NCBI GenBank assembly: GCA_905182985.1
Contig: CAJJDN010000082.1
Coordinates: 392,878 to 456,877, forward strand
Reading direction: 5' to 3'
Source: Paramecium sonneborni
Lineage: Eukaryota; Ciliophora; Oligohymenophorea; Peniculida; Parameciidae
DNA: 64,000 nucleotides
A program made the translations under genes and the position numbers. Below the pieces are notes generated by a model. That model had not been told where the DNA came from. It made no database searches and saw only the letters and a program-made list of their open reading frames with translations. The first letter of the stretch is position 1. Each line of letters opens with the position of its first letter. Of the stretch, positions 1 through 11,635 are shown one piece after another.

Positions 1-1
1 A

Positions 2-3000
2 AAAGAGGTAAAAATCGTTGAAAATTAAAAGTAATTAAATATTTACAAAGATTTATTATTAAAATAAGAAGAAGAAATAAACTTGTATAAACAAAACATT
101 GAGAAAGAATCAAAAGAGTTTATGTTGTAGTACAACAATTGCGAATAAGATCGAAATTAAAAAATTGAAGAATGCAATTAAATGAAACTAGTAATCACTG
201 AGTTAGAATTAAGTAAGGGAGATTTGAATCGATAAAAAGAGCAACTTGACAAAGAGATCGAAGAACTGAAAGTGCAATTTAGTAATTAGAATCAGGAGAA
301 ATAGTAGAAAATAAATAATCTAGAGGAAGAGACATTAAAAAAAGAAAAAGAAAGTGAAAAACTGAGATTCGAGTTAGATGTGATAAAGAAAGAAAAAGAG
401 CATTAAGTAGCATCGCTTAAGGAAGATCTTACGGAAAGTAACAATAAGCTTCATCAAATTTAAAATGAATTGTAATCGCTTTAAGAATAATTTAAACAGC
501 ATTAGATTTCTGTGAATGCTTCATAATCAGAAGCTCACATTTTGTACTAAGAGTTACAATTAAAATACAACAATTGCGAATAAGATCGAAATTAAAAAAT
601 TGAAGAATGCAATTAAATGAAACTAGTAATCACTGAGTTAGAATTAAGTAAGGGAGATTTGAATCGATAAAAAGAGCAACTTGACAAAGAGATCGAAGAA
701 CTGAAAGTGCAATTTAGTAATTAGAATCAGGAGAAATAGTAGAAAATAAATAATCTAGAGGAAGAGACATTAAAAAAAGAAAAAGAAAGTGAAAAACTGA
801 GATTCGAGTTAGATGTGATAAAGAAAGAAAAAGAGCATTAAGTAGCATCGCTTAAGGAAGATCTTACGGAAAGTAACAATAAGCTTCATCAAATTTAAAA
901 TGAATTGTAATCGCTTTAAGAATAATTTAAACAGCATTAGATTTCTGTGAATGCTTCATAATCAGAAGCTCACATTTTGTACTAAGAGTTACAATTAAAA
1001 TACAACAATTGCGAATAAGATCGAAATTAAAAAATTGAAGAATGCAATTAAATGAAACTAGTAATCACTGAGTTAGAATTAAGTAAGGGAGATTTGAATC
1101 GATAAAAAGAGCAACTTGACAAAGAGATCGAAGAACTGAAAGTGCAATTTAGTAATTAGAATCAGGAGAAATAGTAGAAAATAAATAATCTAGAGGAAGA
1201 GACATTAAAAAAAGAAAAAGAAAGTGAAAAACTGAGATTCGAGTTAGATGTGATAAAGAAAGAAAAAGAGCATTAAGTAGCATCGCTTAAGGAAGATCTT
1301 ACGGAAAGTAACAATAAGCTTCATCAAATTTAAAATGAATTGTAATCGCTTTAAGAATAATTTAAACAGCATTAGATTTCTGTGAATGCTTCATAATCAG
1401 AAGCTCACATTTTGTACTAAGAGTTACAATTAAAATACAACAATTGCGAATAAGATCGAAATTAAAAAATTGAAGAATGCAATTAAATGAAACTAGTAAT
1501 CACTGAGTTAGAATTAAGTAAGGGAGATTTGAATCGATAAAAAGAGCAACTTGACAAAGAGATCGAAGAACTGAAAGTGCAATTTAGTAATTAGAATCAG
1601 GAGAAATAGTAGAAAATAAATAATCTAGAGGAAGAGACATTAAAAAAAGAAAAAGAAAGTGAAAAACTGAGATTCGAGTTAGATGTGATAAAGAAAGAAA
1701 AAGAGCATTAAGTAGCATCGCTTAAGGAAGATCTTACGGAAAGTAACAATAAGCTTCATCAAATTTAAAATGAATTGTAATCGCTTTAAGAATAATTTAA
1801 ACAGCATTAGATTTCTGTGAATGCTTCATAATCAGAAGCTCACATTTTGTACTAAGAGTTACAATTAAAATACAACAATTGCGAATAAGATCGAAATTAA
1901 AAAATTGAAGAATGCAATTAAATGAAACTAGTAATCACTGAGTTAGAATTAAGTAAGGGAGATTTGAATCGATAAAAAGAGCAACTTGACAAAGAGATCG
2001 AAGAACTGAAAGTGCAATTTAGTAATTAGAATCAGGAGAAATAGTAGAAAATAAATAATCTAGAGGAAGAGACATTAAAAAAAGAAAAAGAAAGTGAAAA
2101 ACTGAGATTCGAGTTAGATGTGATAAAGAAAGAAAAAGAGCATTAAGTAGCATCGCTTAAGGAAGATCTTACGGAAAGTAACAATAAGCTTCATCAAATT
2201 TAAAATGAATTGTAATCGCTTTAAGAATAATTTAAACAGCATTAGATTTCTGTGAATGCTTCATAATCAGAAGCTCACATTTTGTACTAAGAGTTACAAT
2301 TAAAATACAACAATTGCGAATAAGATCGAAATTAAAAAATTGAAGAATGCAATTAAATGAAACTAGTAATCACTGAGTTAGAATTAAGTAAGGGAGATTT
2401 GAATCGATAAAAAGAGCAACTTGACAAAGAGATCGAAGAACTGAAAGTGCAATTTAGTAATTAGAATCAGGAGAAATAGTAGAAAATAAATAATCTAGAG
2501 GAAGAGACATTAAAAAAAGAAAAAGAAAGTGAAAAACTGAGATTCGAGTTAGATGTGATAAAGAAAGAAAAAGAGCATTAAGTAGCATCGCTTAAGGAAG
2601 ATCTTACGGAAAGTAACAATAAGCTTCATCAAATTTAAAATGAATTGTAATCGCTTTAAGAATAATTTAAACAGCATTAGATTTCTGTGAATGCTTCATA
2701 ATCAGAAGCTCACATTTTGTACTAAGAGTTACAATTAAAATACAACAATTGCGAATAAGATCGAAATTAAAAAATTGAAGAATGCAATTAAATGAAACTA
2801 GTAATCACTGAGTTAGAATTAAGTAAGGGAGATTTGAATCGATAAAAAGAGCAACTTGACAAAGAGATCGAAGAACTGAAAGTGCAATTTAGTAATTAGA
2901 ATCAGGAGAAATAGTAGAAAATAAATAATCTAGAGGAAGAGACATTAAAAAAAGAAAAAGAAAGTGAAAAACTGAGATTCGAGTTAGATGTGATAAAGAA

Positions 3001-4934
3001 AGAAAAAGAGCATTAAGTAGCATCGCTTAAGGAAGATCTTACGGAAAGTAACAATAAGCTTCATCAAATTTAAAATGAATTGTAATCGCTTTAAGAATAA
3101 TTTAAACAGCATTAGATTTCTGTGAATGCTTCATAATCAGAAGCTCACATTTTATATTAATAATTACTTAATGAATAAAATCAAAAAGAAAAAGGTTATT
3201 AATCCGAATTAGCTTTACTATCTCGCTAAATTAATGATTTAACTATCAAACTCGAATAATTTAATTCAGATAACTAAAAACTCAATTATTAATTGTAATA
3301 ATAAACTATTATATAATCAAATTAGAATTCATAATATATAAATTTTTACATATCTGACTAACTTTCAATCATAACATTTGAATCCATAATTAGTAATCTT
3401 TAAAATTAGATAAATCTTTTATCTTAACAGTTGTAAAATTAACAAACTGAAAATTTAAAAATAATAAATGAATTATCTAATAACCTTTCCTAAAAATCTT
3501 AATAATGCTTAACATTATCATAACTAAACGATGAAGTTAATCAGGATCTATTGAAATTATAAGCAAATTCTAAAGATGAAACAACCACAATTTACTATCT
3601 AAAGAATCAAATTAATTTAAAAGATTAGTAAATTAATCAACTTTAAGTTTAATATTAAGAATTTGAATCTTAACAAAATCAAAGTTTGTAAGATTTATAA
3701 GATTTGAAAGTTTTGTTTGAGTAAATATAAAAAGAGAAAATTTAACTTGAAAATCATTTATCAGAATAATATTTGCTTGTAAAATAATCTCATACTTAGT
3801 ATGATTTATCATAGAAGGAATTAATTGAATGTAAGATAGAAATTAAAAAATTAAGAGATTAAATTTCTTAAACTTCGGATTATGGTTAGGAATTAATTAA
3901 TTTTTAAGAGACAATTTAAAGAAAAGATGGAGAAATTGAAGAAATAGTTAAGAGTCTTTAAGAATTAAAATTGACCATGTAAAATGAAAAATCAGAGCTA
4001 TAAGAATAATAGTATTTAATTTATTTATTTTAGAAATTTCATTAAGGAAATTCTAAAACTACTTATTAAACAATCTGATGAATTAAAGCAAATTCATGAA
4101 GAAAAAATAGAAAATCAAATCCAACTTGATAATGATGATCTAGATTAATTAAAGTATTAAATAAAATTATATGATAGGACTCTTATTATGATATAAATAA
4201 ATAATTTGAATAGGGAGATAGAAAAATTGATTAATAATTAGAGAGAATAATAATTGGTAATTTCAGAATCAATGCAATAAATATTTTAATTAAAATAAAA
4301 AATAAAGGAAAGCTAAGATCATATCGAAAAACTTGAGTTAAATGTCTCTAATATTAATGAAAAAATTGATGAACACAAAAAGGCCGCATTAACACAAGAT
4401 GGAATTATAAAATAACAAAATTAAGAAATGGATTAATTGAAAAAAGATTATCAAAATTAGATAAACCAAGTTTAATAAGCATTGAATAGAAGAGAATAAG
4501 AATTAAAGTCTTTAAAGTAATTCTCATTTATATGATTCTAGTGAGTAATATAATTTGCTGTTTTAAGATTAAGTTAAAAAAAACGAAGAATTAAATAGTT
4601 TGAAGAAACAATATGATGACTTCATGAGTGATTTAGACAAAATGACCCCAACTCGGTCTCCTTCAAATTCTATCACCCAAAAACCTAATCAAATTGATTA
4701 ATACTAGTAATATTTCATCCTTGTAATTAAAATTTTTAATGTAGACTGCTCAAGCTGTAGCTCTAAGTAGTGCTGACCCTTTGGCTGCTGCAGAGGTTAA
4801 ATTAAAAAACTTCTATTAAGAAGTCAAAAATCGTAATTTGCCTTTCCATCAAGTATATTTTATAATTATCAAAGTGGCATCCTTGGCTATAATTAAAATT
4901 AAAGGAAGAACTCTCTAAAAATAGGAAATGGTGA
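2..4934 (+). CDS. Giant repetitive coiled-coil protein, 5' end outside the window
   Basis: The frame starting at base 2 is open under the ciliate code from the window edge through the whole repeat array and beyond. It encodes a Glu/Lys/Gln/Leu-rich coiled coil with almost no hydrophobic runs. About seven 145-residue repeats lie at 131-3153, followed by about 500 further non-repeated coiled-coil residues. Introns inferred from frame: 4012-4033, one of 25 nt near 4523, one of 22 nt near 4719, and 4853-4874, which ends in AAG. The tail after them reads NLPFHQWHPW and ends in a charged stretch at TGA 4932-4934. If 4853-4874 is not spliced, the frame would run to about 5027. Likely structural (cytoskeletal, fibre or centrosomal), but no named family is recognised. 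The start codon is not in the window. Confidence 0.8.
131..3153 (+). repeat. 435-bp tandem repeat, about 6.95 identical copies, in frame
   Basis: The unit begins TACAACAATTGCG at 131, 566, 1001, 1436, 1871, 2306 and 2741, so the period is exactly 435 bp (145 codons). By eye the copies are identical. The last copy diverges at 3154. The period is a multiple of three and the array lies wholly inside one exon, so each copy adds the same 145-residue coiled-coil segment. The residues just before copy 1 (EFMLQ) resemble the repeat end (ELQLK), so the array grew from an ordinary coiled-coil segment. Identity this complete means recent expansion, ongoing homogenisation, or collapse or over-expansion by the assembler. 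Confidence 0.97.
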
Positions 4935-5651
4935 ATGATAGTAAATAATAAATTTATGTTTATTTTAATTTAATATTGTTATTTTAAAACATTTGGTTAT
5001 TGCAATTATTTAACTATAATTATTGATGACATTTCTAAATTTTTTTTTTAATTCAAATATTATAGTCAATTTTTTATATCATAGAATAAACTGATTTAGA
5101 TTTTAAAGTGCAACAAAGTACTCATAATTGAATTATAGCGTAAAGCGTTTCGAAGTATCAAGGTTTAATAATAACCAAATCTTTCATTTAAATCCTTAAT
5201 TTGAATGTATTTAGATAAATTCTGCTAGATTCAATCTGAAATTTTATATATGATATCTTAAATAATTATTGAGTATTTATTAACTTTATTTGGAAAAATT
5301 GTTTAAAGAATTTAAGGCAAAACCTAATATTAGTATTTAGAACTTTGATAAGCGAAAAGTTATCAATACTTGCTATCTGAGAGTATTTTAATATTTTTAA
5401 ATAGTTAAAGTTGATGATTGAATAGAAAATAAAATTTGGAAATATTTCACGAAATTATTTAGTTTTAAGTTTAAAATTGAATGTTTGTATTAATTCTAAA
5501 ATTCTGGTGAGAAAGTACAGAATATAAAGTAGAACTAATTCTAAAATTTTTAAATTATAAAACAAAATTGAATTATAATGATGATGAATTCACTACAAGA
5601 TATTAATGTAAAAAAATAAATATTAGAAATAATTTTTATTGCTAATTAATT
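4935..5651. other. Intergenic stretch, duplicated again at 6384-7015
   Basis: AT-rich sequence between the coiled-coil gene and the SF-assemblin gene. I see no frame or RNA gene that I can support. From 5020 onward it is repeated after the N at 6383. Confidence 0.6.
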
Positions 5652-6382
5652 ATGTCTTCTTCCAAGATCTTTTATTCACCTTCACGTTCTAACGTGTCAA
5701 ATGTATAAGCTTATGGAGGAGATAGAGCTTTGTCACCTAGTAGAGCAAAAATATCTTAATTATCAGAAAAATTATCTAATTTATAACACTAAATAGATGA
5801 AGATTAAGCTGTAAGAATTAATAGTTAAACATCAATAGTTTAAAAAGGAAACATTTGAAACTAAAGTTAAAATATTAGAAGATAAGGCAACAAAGCAGGC
5901 TTAGGCTGATGACTCAAAATTTAAGTTATTGAAGGAATAGCTTTAAAAAGTTGAAGAAGGAGCTTAAAATGAGAAAATAATTAGAGAGGTAACTATAAGT
6001 TATTTAGCAAAGGCTGGAGATGAAAAGTTAAGATCCAAAGATTTAAAGAGTTTGGAAATTTTTCTAAACAGAGAATTATAATAAGAAAAAGTAAATAGGA
6101 AAGATTTTGAAGGAAAAATAATCAAGAATACAGATGATAAAGTTTACAGTTTGAGATTGGATTTAGCTAGATAAAAGAAATATAGAGAAGAAACAGAAGA
6201 AAAGAACGCTTAAGAAATTGGTGATCGTATTTTATAATTGTAAGAGGAAGTTGAGGAAGAAAGAAGATAAAGGTAAATATTTTTATATTTCGATAGAGAA
6301 TAATAAAATTAGAATACTATTAAAAGATTGGGCGATTCCATTTTGAAATTATAAGAAATATTAACAACTGAAAAGAAGTAAA
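5020..6382. repeat. Exact 1363-bp direct copy of 6384-7746, separated by one N
   Basis: Sequence 5020-6382 recurs at a constant offset of 1364 as 6384-7746, with a single N at 6383 between the copies. The left copy stops abruptly at the N in the middle of the SF-assemblin coding sequence, while the right copy runs on to a proper stop. This is what two contigs with an unmerged overlap look like, not a genomic duplication. Confidence 0.95.
5652..6382 (+). CDS. SF-assemblin, truncated artefactual copy
   Basis: Same sequence as the gene starting at 7016, including its 28-nt first intron, but cut by the N at 6383 before the last 55 codons. It is most simply the end of one contig that overlaps the next, so it should not be counted as a paralogue. 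Confidence 0.85.
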
Positions 6383-6383
6383 N

Positions 6384-7746
6384 TTATTGATGACATTTCT
6401 AAATTTTTTTTTTAATTCAAATATTATAGTCAATTTTTTATATCATAGAATAAACTGATTTAGATTTTAAAGTGCAACAAAGTACTCATAATTGAATTAT
6501 AGCGTAAAGCGTTTCGAAGTATCAAGGTTTAATAATAACCAAATCTTTCATTTAAATCCTTAATTTGAATGTATTTAGATAAATTCTGCTAGATTCAATC
6601 TGAAATTTTATATATGATATCTTAAATAATTATTGAGTATTTATTAACTTTATTTGGAAAAATTGTTTAAAGAATTTAAGGCAAAACCTAATATTAGTAT
6701 TTAGAACTTTGATAAGCGAAAAGTTATCAATACTTGCTATCTGAGAGTATTTTAATATTTTTAAATAGTTAAAGTTGATGATTGAATAGAAAATAAAATT
6801 TGGAAATATTTCACGAAATTATTTAGTTTTAAGTTTAAAATTGAATGTTTGTATTAATTCTAAAATTCTGGTGAGAAAGTACAGAATATAAAGTAGAACT
6901 AATTCTAAAATTTTTAAATTATAAAACAAAATTGAATTATAATGATGATGAATTCACTACAAGATATTAATGTAAAAAAATAAATATTAGAAATAATTTT
7001 TATTGCTAATTAATTATGTCTTCTTCCAAGATCTTTTATTCACCTTCACGTTCTAACGTGTCAAATGTATAAGCTTATGGAGGAGATAGAGCTTTGTCAC
7101 CTAGTAGAGCAAAAATATCTTAATTATCAGAAAAATTATCTAATTTATAACACTAAATAGATGAAGATTAAGCTGTAAGAATTAATAGTTAAACATCAAT
7201 AGTTTAAAAAGGAAACATTTGAAACTAAAGTTAAAATATTAGAAGATAAGGCAACAAAGCAGGCTTAGGCTGATGACTCAAAATTTAAGTTATTGAAGGA
7301 ATAGCTTTAAAAAGTTGAAGAAGGAGCTTAAAATGAGAAAATAATTAGAGAGGTAACTATAAGTTATTTAGCAAAGGCTGGAGATGAAAAGTTAAGATCC
7401 AAAGATTTAAAGAGTTTGGAAATTTTTCTAAACAGAGAATTATAATAAGAAAAAGTAAATAGGAAAGATTTTGAAGGAAAAATAATCAAGAATACAGATG
7501 ATAAAGTTTACAGTTTGAGATTGGATTTAGCTAGATAAAAGAAATATAGAGAAGAAACAGAAGAAAAGAACGCTTAAGAAATTGGTGATCGTATTTTATA
7601 ATTGTAAGAGGAAGTTGAGGAAGAAAGAAGATAAAGGTAAATATTTTTATATTTCGATAGAGAATAATAAAATTAGAATACTATTAAAAGATTGGGCGAT
7701 TCCATTTTGAAATTATAAGAAATATTAACAACTGAAAAGAAGTAAA
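6384..7746. repeat. Right copy of the 1363-bp contig overlap
   Basis: Partner of 5020-6382. It contains the intergenic region and most of the intact SF-assemblin gene. Confidence 0.95.
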
Positions 7747-7910
7747 GAGAGCAAGCTCAAAGCTAAATGTTCAGAATGTTAGATGAAATGAATCACTATT
7801 TAAATAGTGAATTACATAGTGAAAAAAATGAGAGGGAAGCAACTGAAGAGAGTCTCATCAATTTAATTGATCAAACTTGCAACAGAGTTGAAAATTCATT
7901 AAGAAAATGA
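7016..7910 (+). CDS. SF-assemblin (striated fibre protein)
   Basis: About 285 residues. A short Ser/Pro-rich head (SPSRSNVS...SPSRAKISQLSEKL) is followed by a long helical rod. Landmarks seen are FETKVKILEDKA, LRLDLARQKKYREE, and a tail ending near LIDQTCNRVENSLRK. This head plus rod plus CNRVE-type tail is the hallmark of SF-assemblin, the subunit of striated microtubule-associated fibres at ciliate and algal basal bodies. One intron (28 nt, ending TAG) is required to keep frame after the head. A second, 24-nt and in frame, is likely (GTAAATATT...GATAG). Start at the first ATG; stop TGA 7908-7910. It probably belongs to the large Paramecium family that builds kinetodesmal-type rootlets (inference). 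Confidence 0.9.
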
Positions 7911-8116
7911 TAAAATAATAATACATATTTTCTTATAATATTTTTTATAATTATAGATATTTTATAAGAATAATATTATAAGATATATTGATATGAGACT
8001 TAGGAAAAACCAATTCAAAATAAAAAAAATACAAGTCTTTAGCAACTAGAAGATCTTAAATAAATTGATTATTCAATGAAAACTAATTCATTCTTTTTTA
8101 TTGGTATACTTTAATA

Positions 8117-8485
8117 ATGGATTATCTTATTGCTATAATTATTGGGGTATTTATCTAAAAAATATTAATTATTTAAATTTACTATTTGAAGCGAGAAGGT
8201 TTAATCATAGGGGAGGCTTAAAAAGGAGAATTTTATTGTTTTGTTTAAGAAAGTGTAATGTTTGGTATAGAATCGACACTATCTGTTTTTCCAGTAAATA
8301 GTGGTGAATTCATTTATAAGGAATTTTAAGAATCAATGTTTTTTTATTATTTGAGTTACTTCGTAGCTAAAACTCCAGGAGAAGATTAAGGAGAGTTAAT
8401 TAATTAATTCTTCCTGAAGGCATCAAATTTAACCGATCTTTTATAGAGATAATAAATACTCTTCATTTAATGCATTCATTCTTGA
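8117..8485 (+). CDS. Small hypothetical protein with one N-terminal membrane segment
   Basis: Open frame of about 122 residues, starting MDYLIAIIIGVFI, a single hydrophobic segment. A soluble stretch follows (EGLIIGEAQKGEFYCFVQESVMFGIE...SYFVAKTPGED). No family recognised. Its 3' end overlaps the last 63 bp of the convergent kinase gene (stop at 8423), which is unusual even here; an unseen intron or an earlier true end is possible. The kinase reading in the overlap is the better supported one. Confidence 0.45.
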
Positions 8486-9817
8486 ACTTAAATCACTTTC
8501 ATCTCCTTCTTCTATAAAATCATTTTAATTGTCTTCAATCATAATTTAATTCATTTCTTATAAAAATGGATGTATCAAACATTAATTAGCTGTTATTCTT
8601 TTTGAAGGATCTTTCTCAAGCATTTTTCTGAGAAGATCTATAGCAGTATTAGGAGCATTCTATAATTGCTTAATTGAAAAATCAATATTAGCTTCTCTAT
8701 TTTATTTAACAACTGTTGCATAGCTTTTACCAGGAAAAGGGGGTTTGCCAGTTATTAATAAATAAAATACCAGACCAAGACTATATATATCACAAACAGA
8801 ACTATAGTGACCTTTCATATCTTTCATATTAATGACTTCTGGAGCAACATAGCCTGGTGTACCACACCTGCAATATAAATAAACAGGTTCATTTACGTAT
8901 GTAGCTAATCCAAAATCTGCCACTACAACTGAATCCATTTTTCTACATTTTAATAAATAAAATACTTTGATTATTTAAATAAAATATTTTCTAGTTTCAA
9001 ATCCCTATGCATAATTTCCTTTTAATGCATATGACACAATCCTTATAATATTCCAACTAAAATTTATTGTATTTATTTTGTTGAGAGAATTGCTTTTTCC
9101 TTAATCAAATCATATAGAGAGCCTCCTTGTAGCATTTCTAATCCAACATATAATGAATTGTTGGTTTCATAGATTTCATACATTTTCATTAAATGAGGAT
9201 GATTTAATTTTCTCATTATCGATAATTCATTCACAATAGCCTCCTTCCCGTTTTCTTCAGCATATGCAGCTTATTTTGAAAAGGCTTTGATTGCCATTTA
9301 AACACCATCTTCTATTCTTTCAGCCAAATAAACCTAAGAAATATCATTAAGTAATACAGATGCAAAATTTCCTTTTCCAATTTTTTTGAATACTCTAAAT
9401 AGCTAATGAAATTGCCATTAATTTATTCTTGATTATAAAAATTCCCTCCATTAAACTATTACCTTTTCGTTCCCTTATAAATTGTAGGTAGGATATTCTG
9501 CTTAACCAAAATCTCTCATTAAATTCATTCCAATAATTTAACCAAGAGAATCATCTTCCTCATCTTTTTTTTATACAGAAGTTCTTATGATTTCAAATTT
9601 AGTCTCAAAATCAAGTTTCAAATATTTACAAGGCTAATCAGGTTTCTTTATAAATTGTAGAAATCATAATTACTTTAGCAAGAAGAAGATATTGATCGTA
9701 TCCATATAAGATTATTGGTTTGTTTTTCTTTAGTTTTAAGAACTCAGATTTCAAGATGGGTTTCTCATTTTTCAATTTTATTTCTTTTGGAATTTGGATC
9801 CAAAGTTTTTAATTCAT
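8423..9817 (-). CDS. Ser/Thr protein kinase with N-terminal PH-like extension
   Basis: About 439 residues after removal of three introns (28 nt at 9646-9673 ending AAG, a 24-nt intron in the glycine loop, and a 23-nt intron before the DFG segment). The N-terminal 115 residues (KPIILYGYDQYLLLAK...) look like a small beta-rich, possibly PH-like, domain. The kinase domain follows: glycine loop GKGNFASVYLAE, VAIK-equivalent MAIKAF, catalytic HRDLKLENILF, DFGLAT, APEV and a C-lobe ending KDPSKRITANQCLIHPF. All catalytic residues are present. It resembles ciliate CAMK-type kinases but has no EF-hands. It starts 30 bp downstream of the BRCT gene stop, on the same strand. Confidence 0.88.
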
Positions 9818-9847
9818 GATAATAATAATAAATTTTAACCAGTTTAA

Positions 9848-10832
9848 TCATGCCCTTTAAAACAAGATCATTTAGATTAGTTGTTCTATTTCCAATCCTC
9901 CAACTTCGCCGTTACTAATAATTTTTATTGAATTTTCTCCATTTCCAATACTTCCTCCTCCTGCCTCTATTAACTAAATAATTTCATAATCTTTAAGATT
10001 TGATTTCAAATCTGGACTCAAATTAAACTATTTATTTAGAAAAATAGATTGCGATATTGAAGTCTCAATAGAATTTAAGATACTGAAATTATTTGTTTTC
10101 AAGACATATAGATAAGGATTCTAAACTTGCATCGAGGAGAGACAATCCTTTATCCATTAAGAATTGACTATAATTTTACCTTCATTAATTGCTAAAAGGA
10201 AATTGAAAGTTCTTTTAAAGGTTTCCATAACCAAAATGTTATATTTTTCAAAATCAACCTAAATTCCCATTTTTAATAATTTGAGTAGGTCATCATCGCA
10301 AACTGAAAAATTGGAAAATTTGATCCTATAATCTCCATTCATTTATTTTATCTAAAAATAATTTCAAGATGTGTACATAATTTTAAACTAATAAATAATG
10401 TCTAGGTTAGTTTTTTGATTTTACTATATTTCTAAATTGTTTTTCATTTTATTCTGTTTGAACTTTCTTTGTAATTATGGGTTCTAGAAATGTTGTATTT
10501 GGTTTGTTATGATTGATAAGATTAATTTTGATAATTTTTGGTTTTGCATACTCAAAGATGATATTTTATTCTTGCACTATGATTTATTTCTGACCAGTAG
10601 TTAAATCTAATTCATACTCTTTATCTATCCTTAATAATTGAGCATCTCCCTATCCATTAATTCTATGAATATTAATGATTGGTTATATCCATAAAATATT
10701 GGATTCATAATTTAATTTAAAACATTCAGGTAAAGCAATTTGAATGTTGGACTATTCAGTATTGCCAACAATAGAAATACCAGGTTTAACCTTATATTTT
10801 TTATCAAAAGCTTTCATAATGATTGGTTTCAT
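9848..10832 (-). CDS. FHA-like plus tandem-BRCT protein (NBS1/MDC1-type layout)
   Basis: About 319 residues with one 25-nt intron. The N-terminal ~120 residues form a beta-rich segment consistent with an FHA fold (VKPGISIVGN... ending LTTGQKQIIV...IIFEYA). This call is weak because the usual FHA Arg/Ser/His signature is not clear. The C-terminal half holds a recognisable BRCT repeat (ILVMETFKRTFNFLLAINEG then IIVNSQWIKDCL) and a shorter second BRCT-like segment (LIEAGGGS). FHA plus two BRCTs is the arrangement of NBS1, and MDC1 has FHA at one end and BRCTs at the other; both bind phosphoproteins in DNA damage signalling. The link to either is inference. It diverges from the CPBP gene with 40 bp between start codons. 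Confidence 0.72.
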
Positions 10833-10872
10833 ATTATATAAATAATATTTTAACAGAATTAAAGACAATCAG
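10833..10872. promoter_or_regulatory. 40-bp divergent promoter region
   Basis: The only sequence between the start codons of the FHA-BRCT gene (minus) and the CPBP protease gene (plus). It is AT-rich; no motif is recognised. Confidence 0.5.
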
Positions 10873-11622
10873 ATGTTAGGAGGTCTTTACGGTTTAAATT
10901 TTAAGTAGCATTCTTACCTTTTTTTATGTTTGATAATACCTACTATAATTACAGGAATTGGGCTATTTTATATAGATGAAGCTCTTACTACACTGTGTGT
11001 TTTGTAATTTTTGTATGTAGTGATACCAGTTATTTATATCAAATTTTTAAGCAAAGAGCAGGAATTAAGAGGTACTGAAAATGATAGAAAAAATAGTCTA
11101 TTTCATAAATGAGTTAGAAGGTAGATAAGAACAGATAAAGAGAGGATTTTCATTATTTAGGAGTGCATTTGGTATGGTGTTATTATCGTTAATTTTCACA
11201 TATTATTGGGAAGAAGAAATTATGGATTACTTGAGAATTCCTCTATTAGAACATCCTGTATATATTGCAGTATTTATGTTGATATTGACAATATGCAACC
11301 CATTTATGGAGGAATGGTATTGGTAATTAATAAATAATAAATCAGGCGATTGTTCTTAATGAAAACTTACAAAGAGAGCGAGAAGTATAGATTTTTAATA
11401 AATCTATTTTATGCATTGTTCCATTTCATAATATTAATGAAGATATTTAAATAAGATTGGGAATTTGCCATAGGGTTTTCCACATATTTTATGTCGATTG
11501 GGGGATCATTTGAACATATCAGAGAAAAGTATGGATTCATAACTTGTCTGATGGCTCATTATGGGATGACATTGGCTGCATCACTAGCTTTATTAGTTGT
11601 ATATAAATCATAATTGTAATGA
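10873..11622 (+). CDS. CPBP-family intramembrane metalloprotease (Rce1/CAAX-protease-like)
   Basis: About 233 residues, polytopic, after removal of a 25-nt and a 23-nt intron; the second ends CAG. Splicing the second intron completes the signature: PFMEEWYWR gives EExxxR (motif 1), NLFYALFHFIIL gives FHxxxx (motif 2), and MAHYGMTLAASLAL gives the final conserved His (motif 3). These Glu and His residues coordinate the catalytic metal in Rce1-type enzymes, which cleave membrane-embedded or prenylated proteins. About six membrane segments. It could process CAAX proteins or act as a general membrane protease; the sequence does not decide. Confidence 0.82.
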
Positions 11623-11635
11623 TAAATAATTAATA

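Noticed and set aside
131..3153. CRISPR-like or satellite DNA array
   Set aside because: The unit is 435 bp without spacers and is one continuous coding frame under the ciliate code.
5020..7910. Tandem duplication of an SF-assemblin gene
   Set aside because: Copies are identical and meet at a lone N; overlap artefact is simpler.
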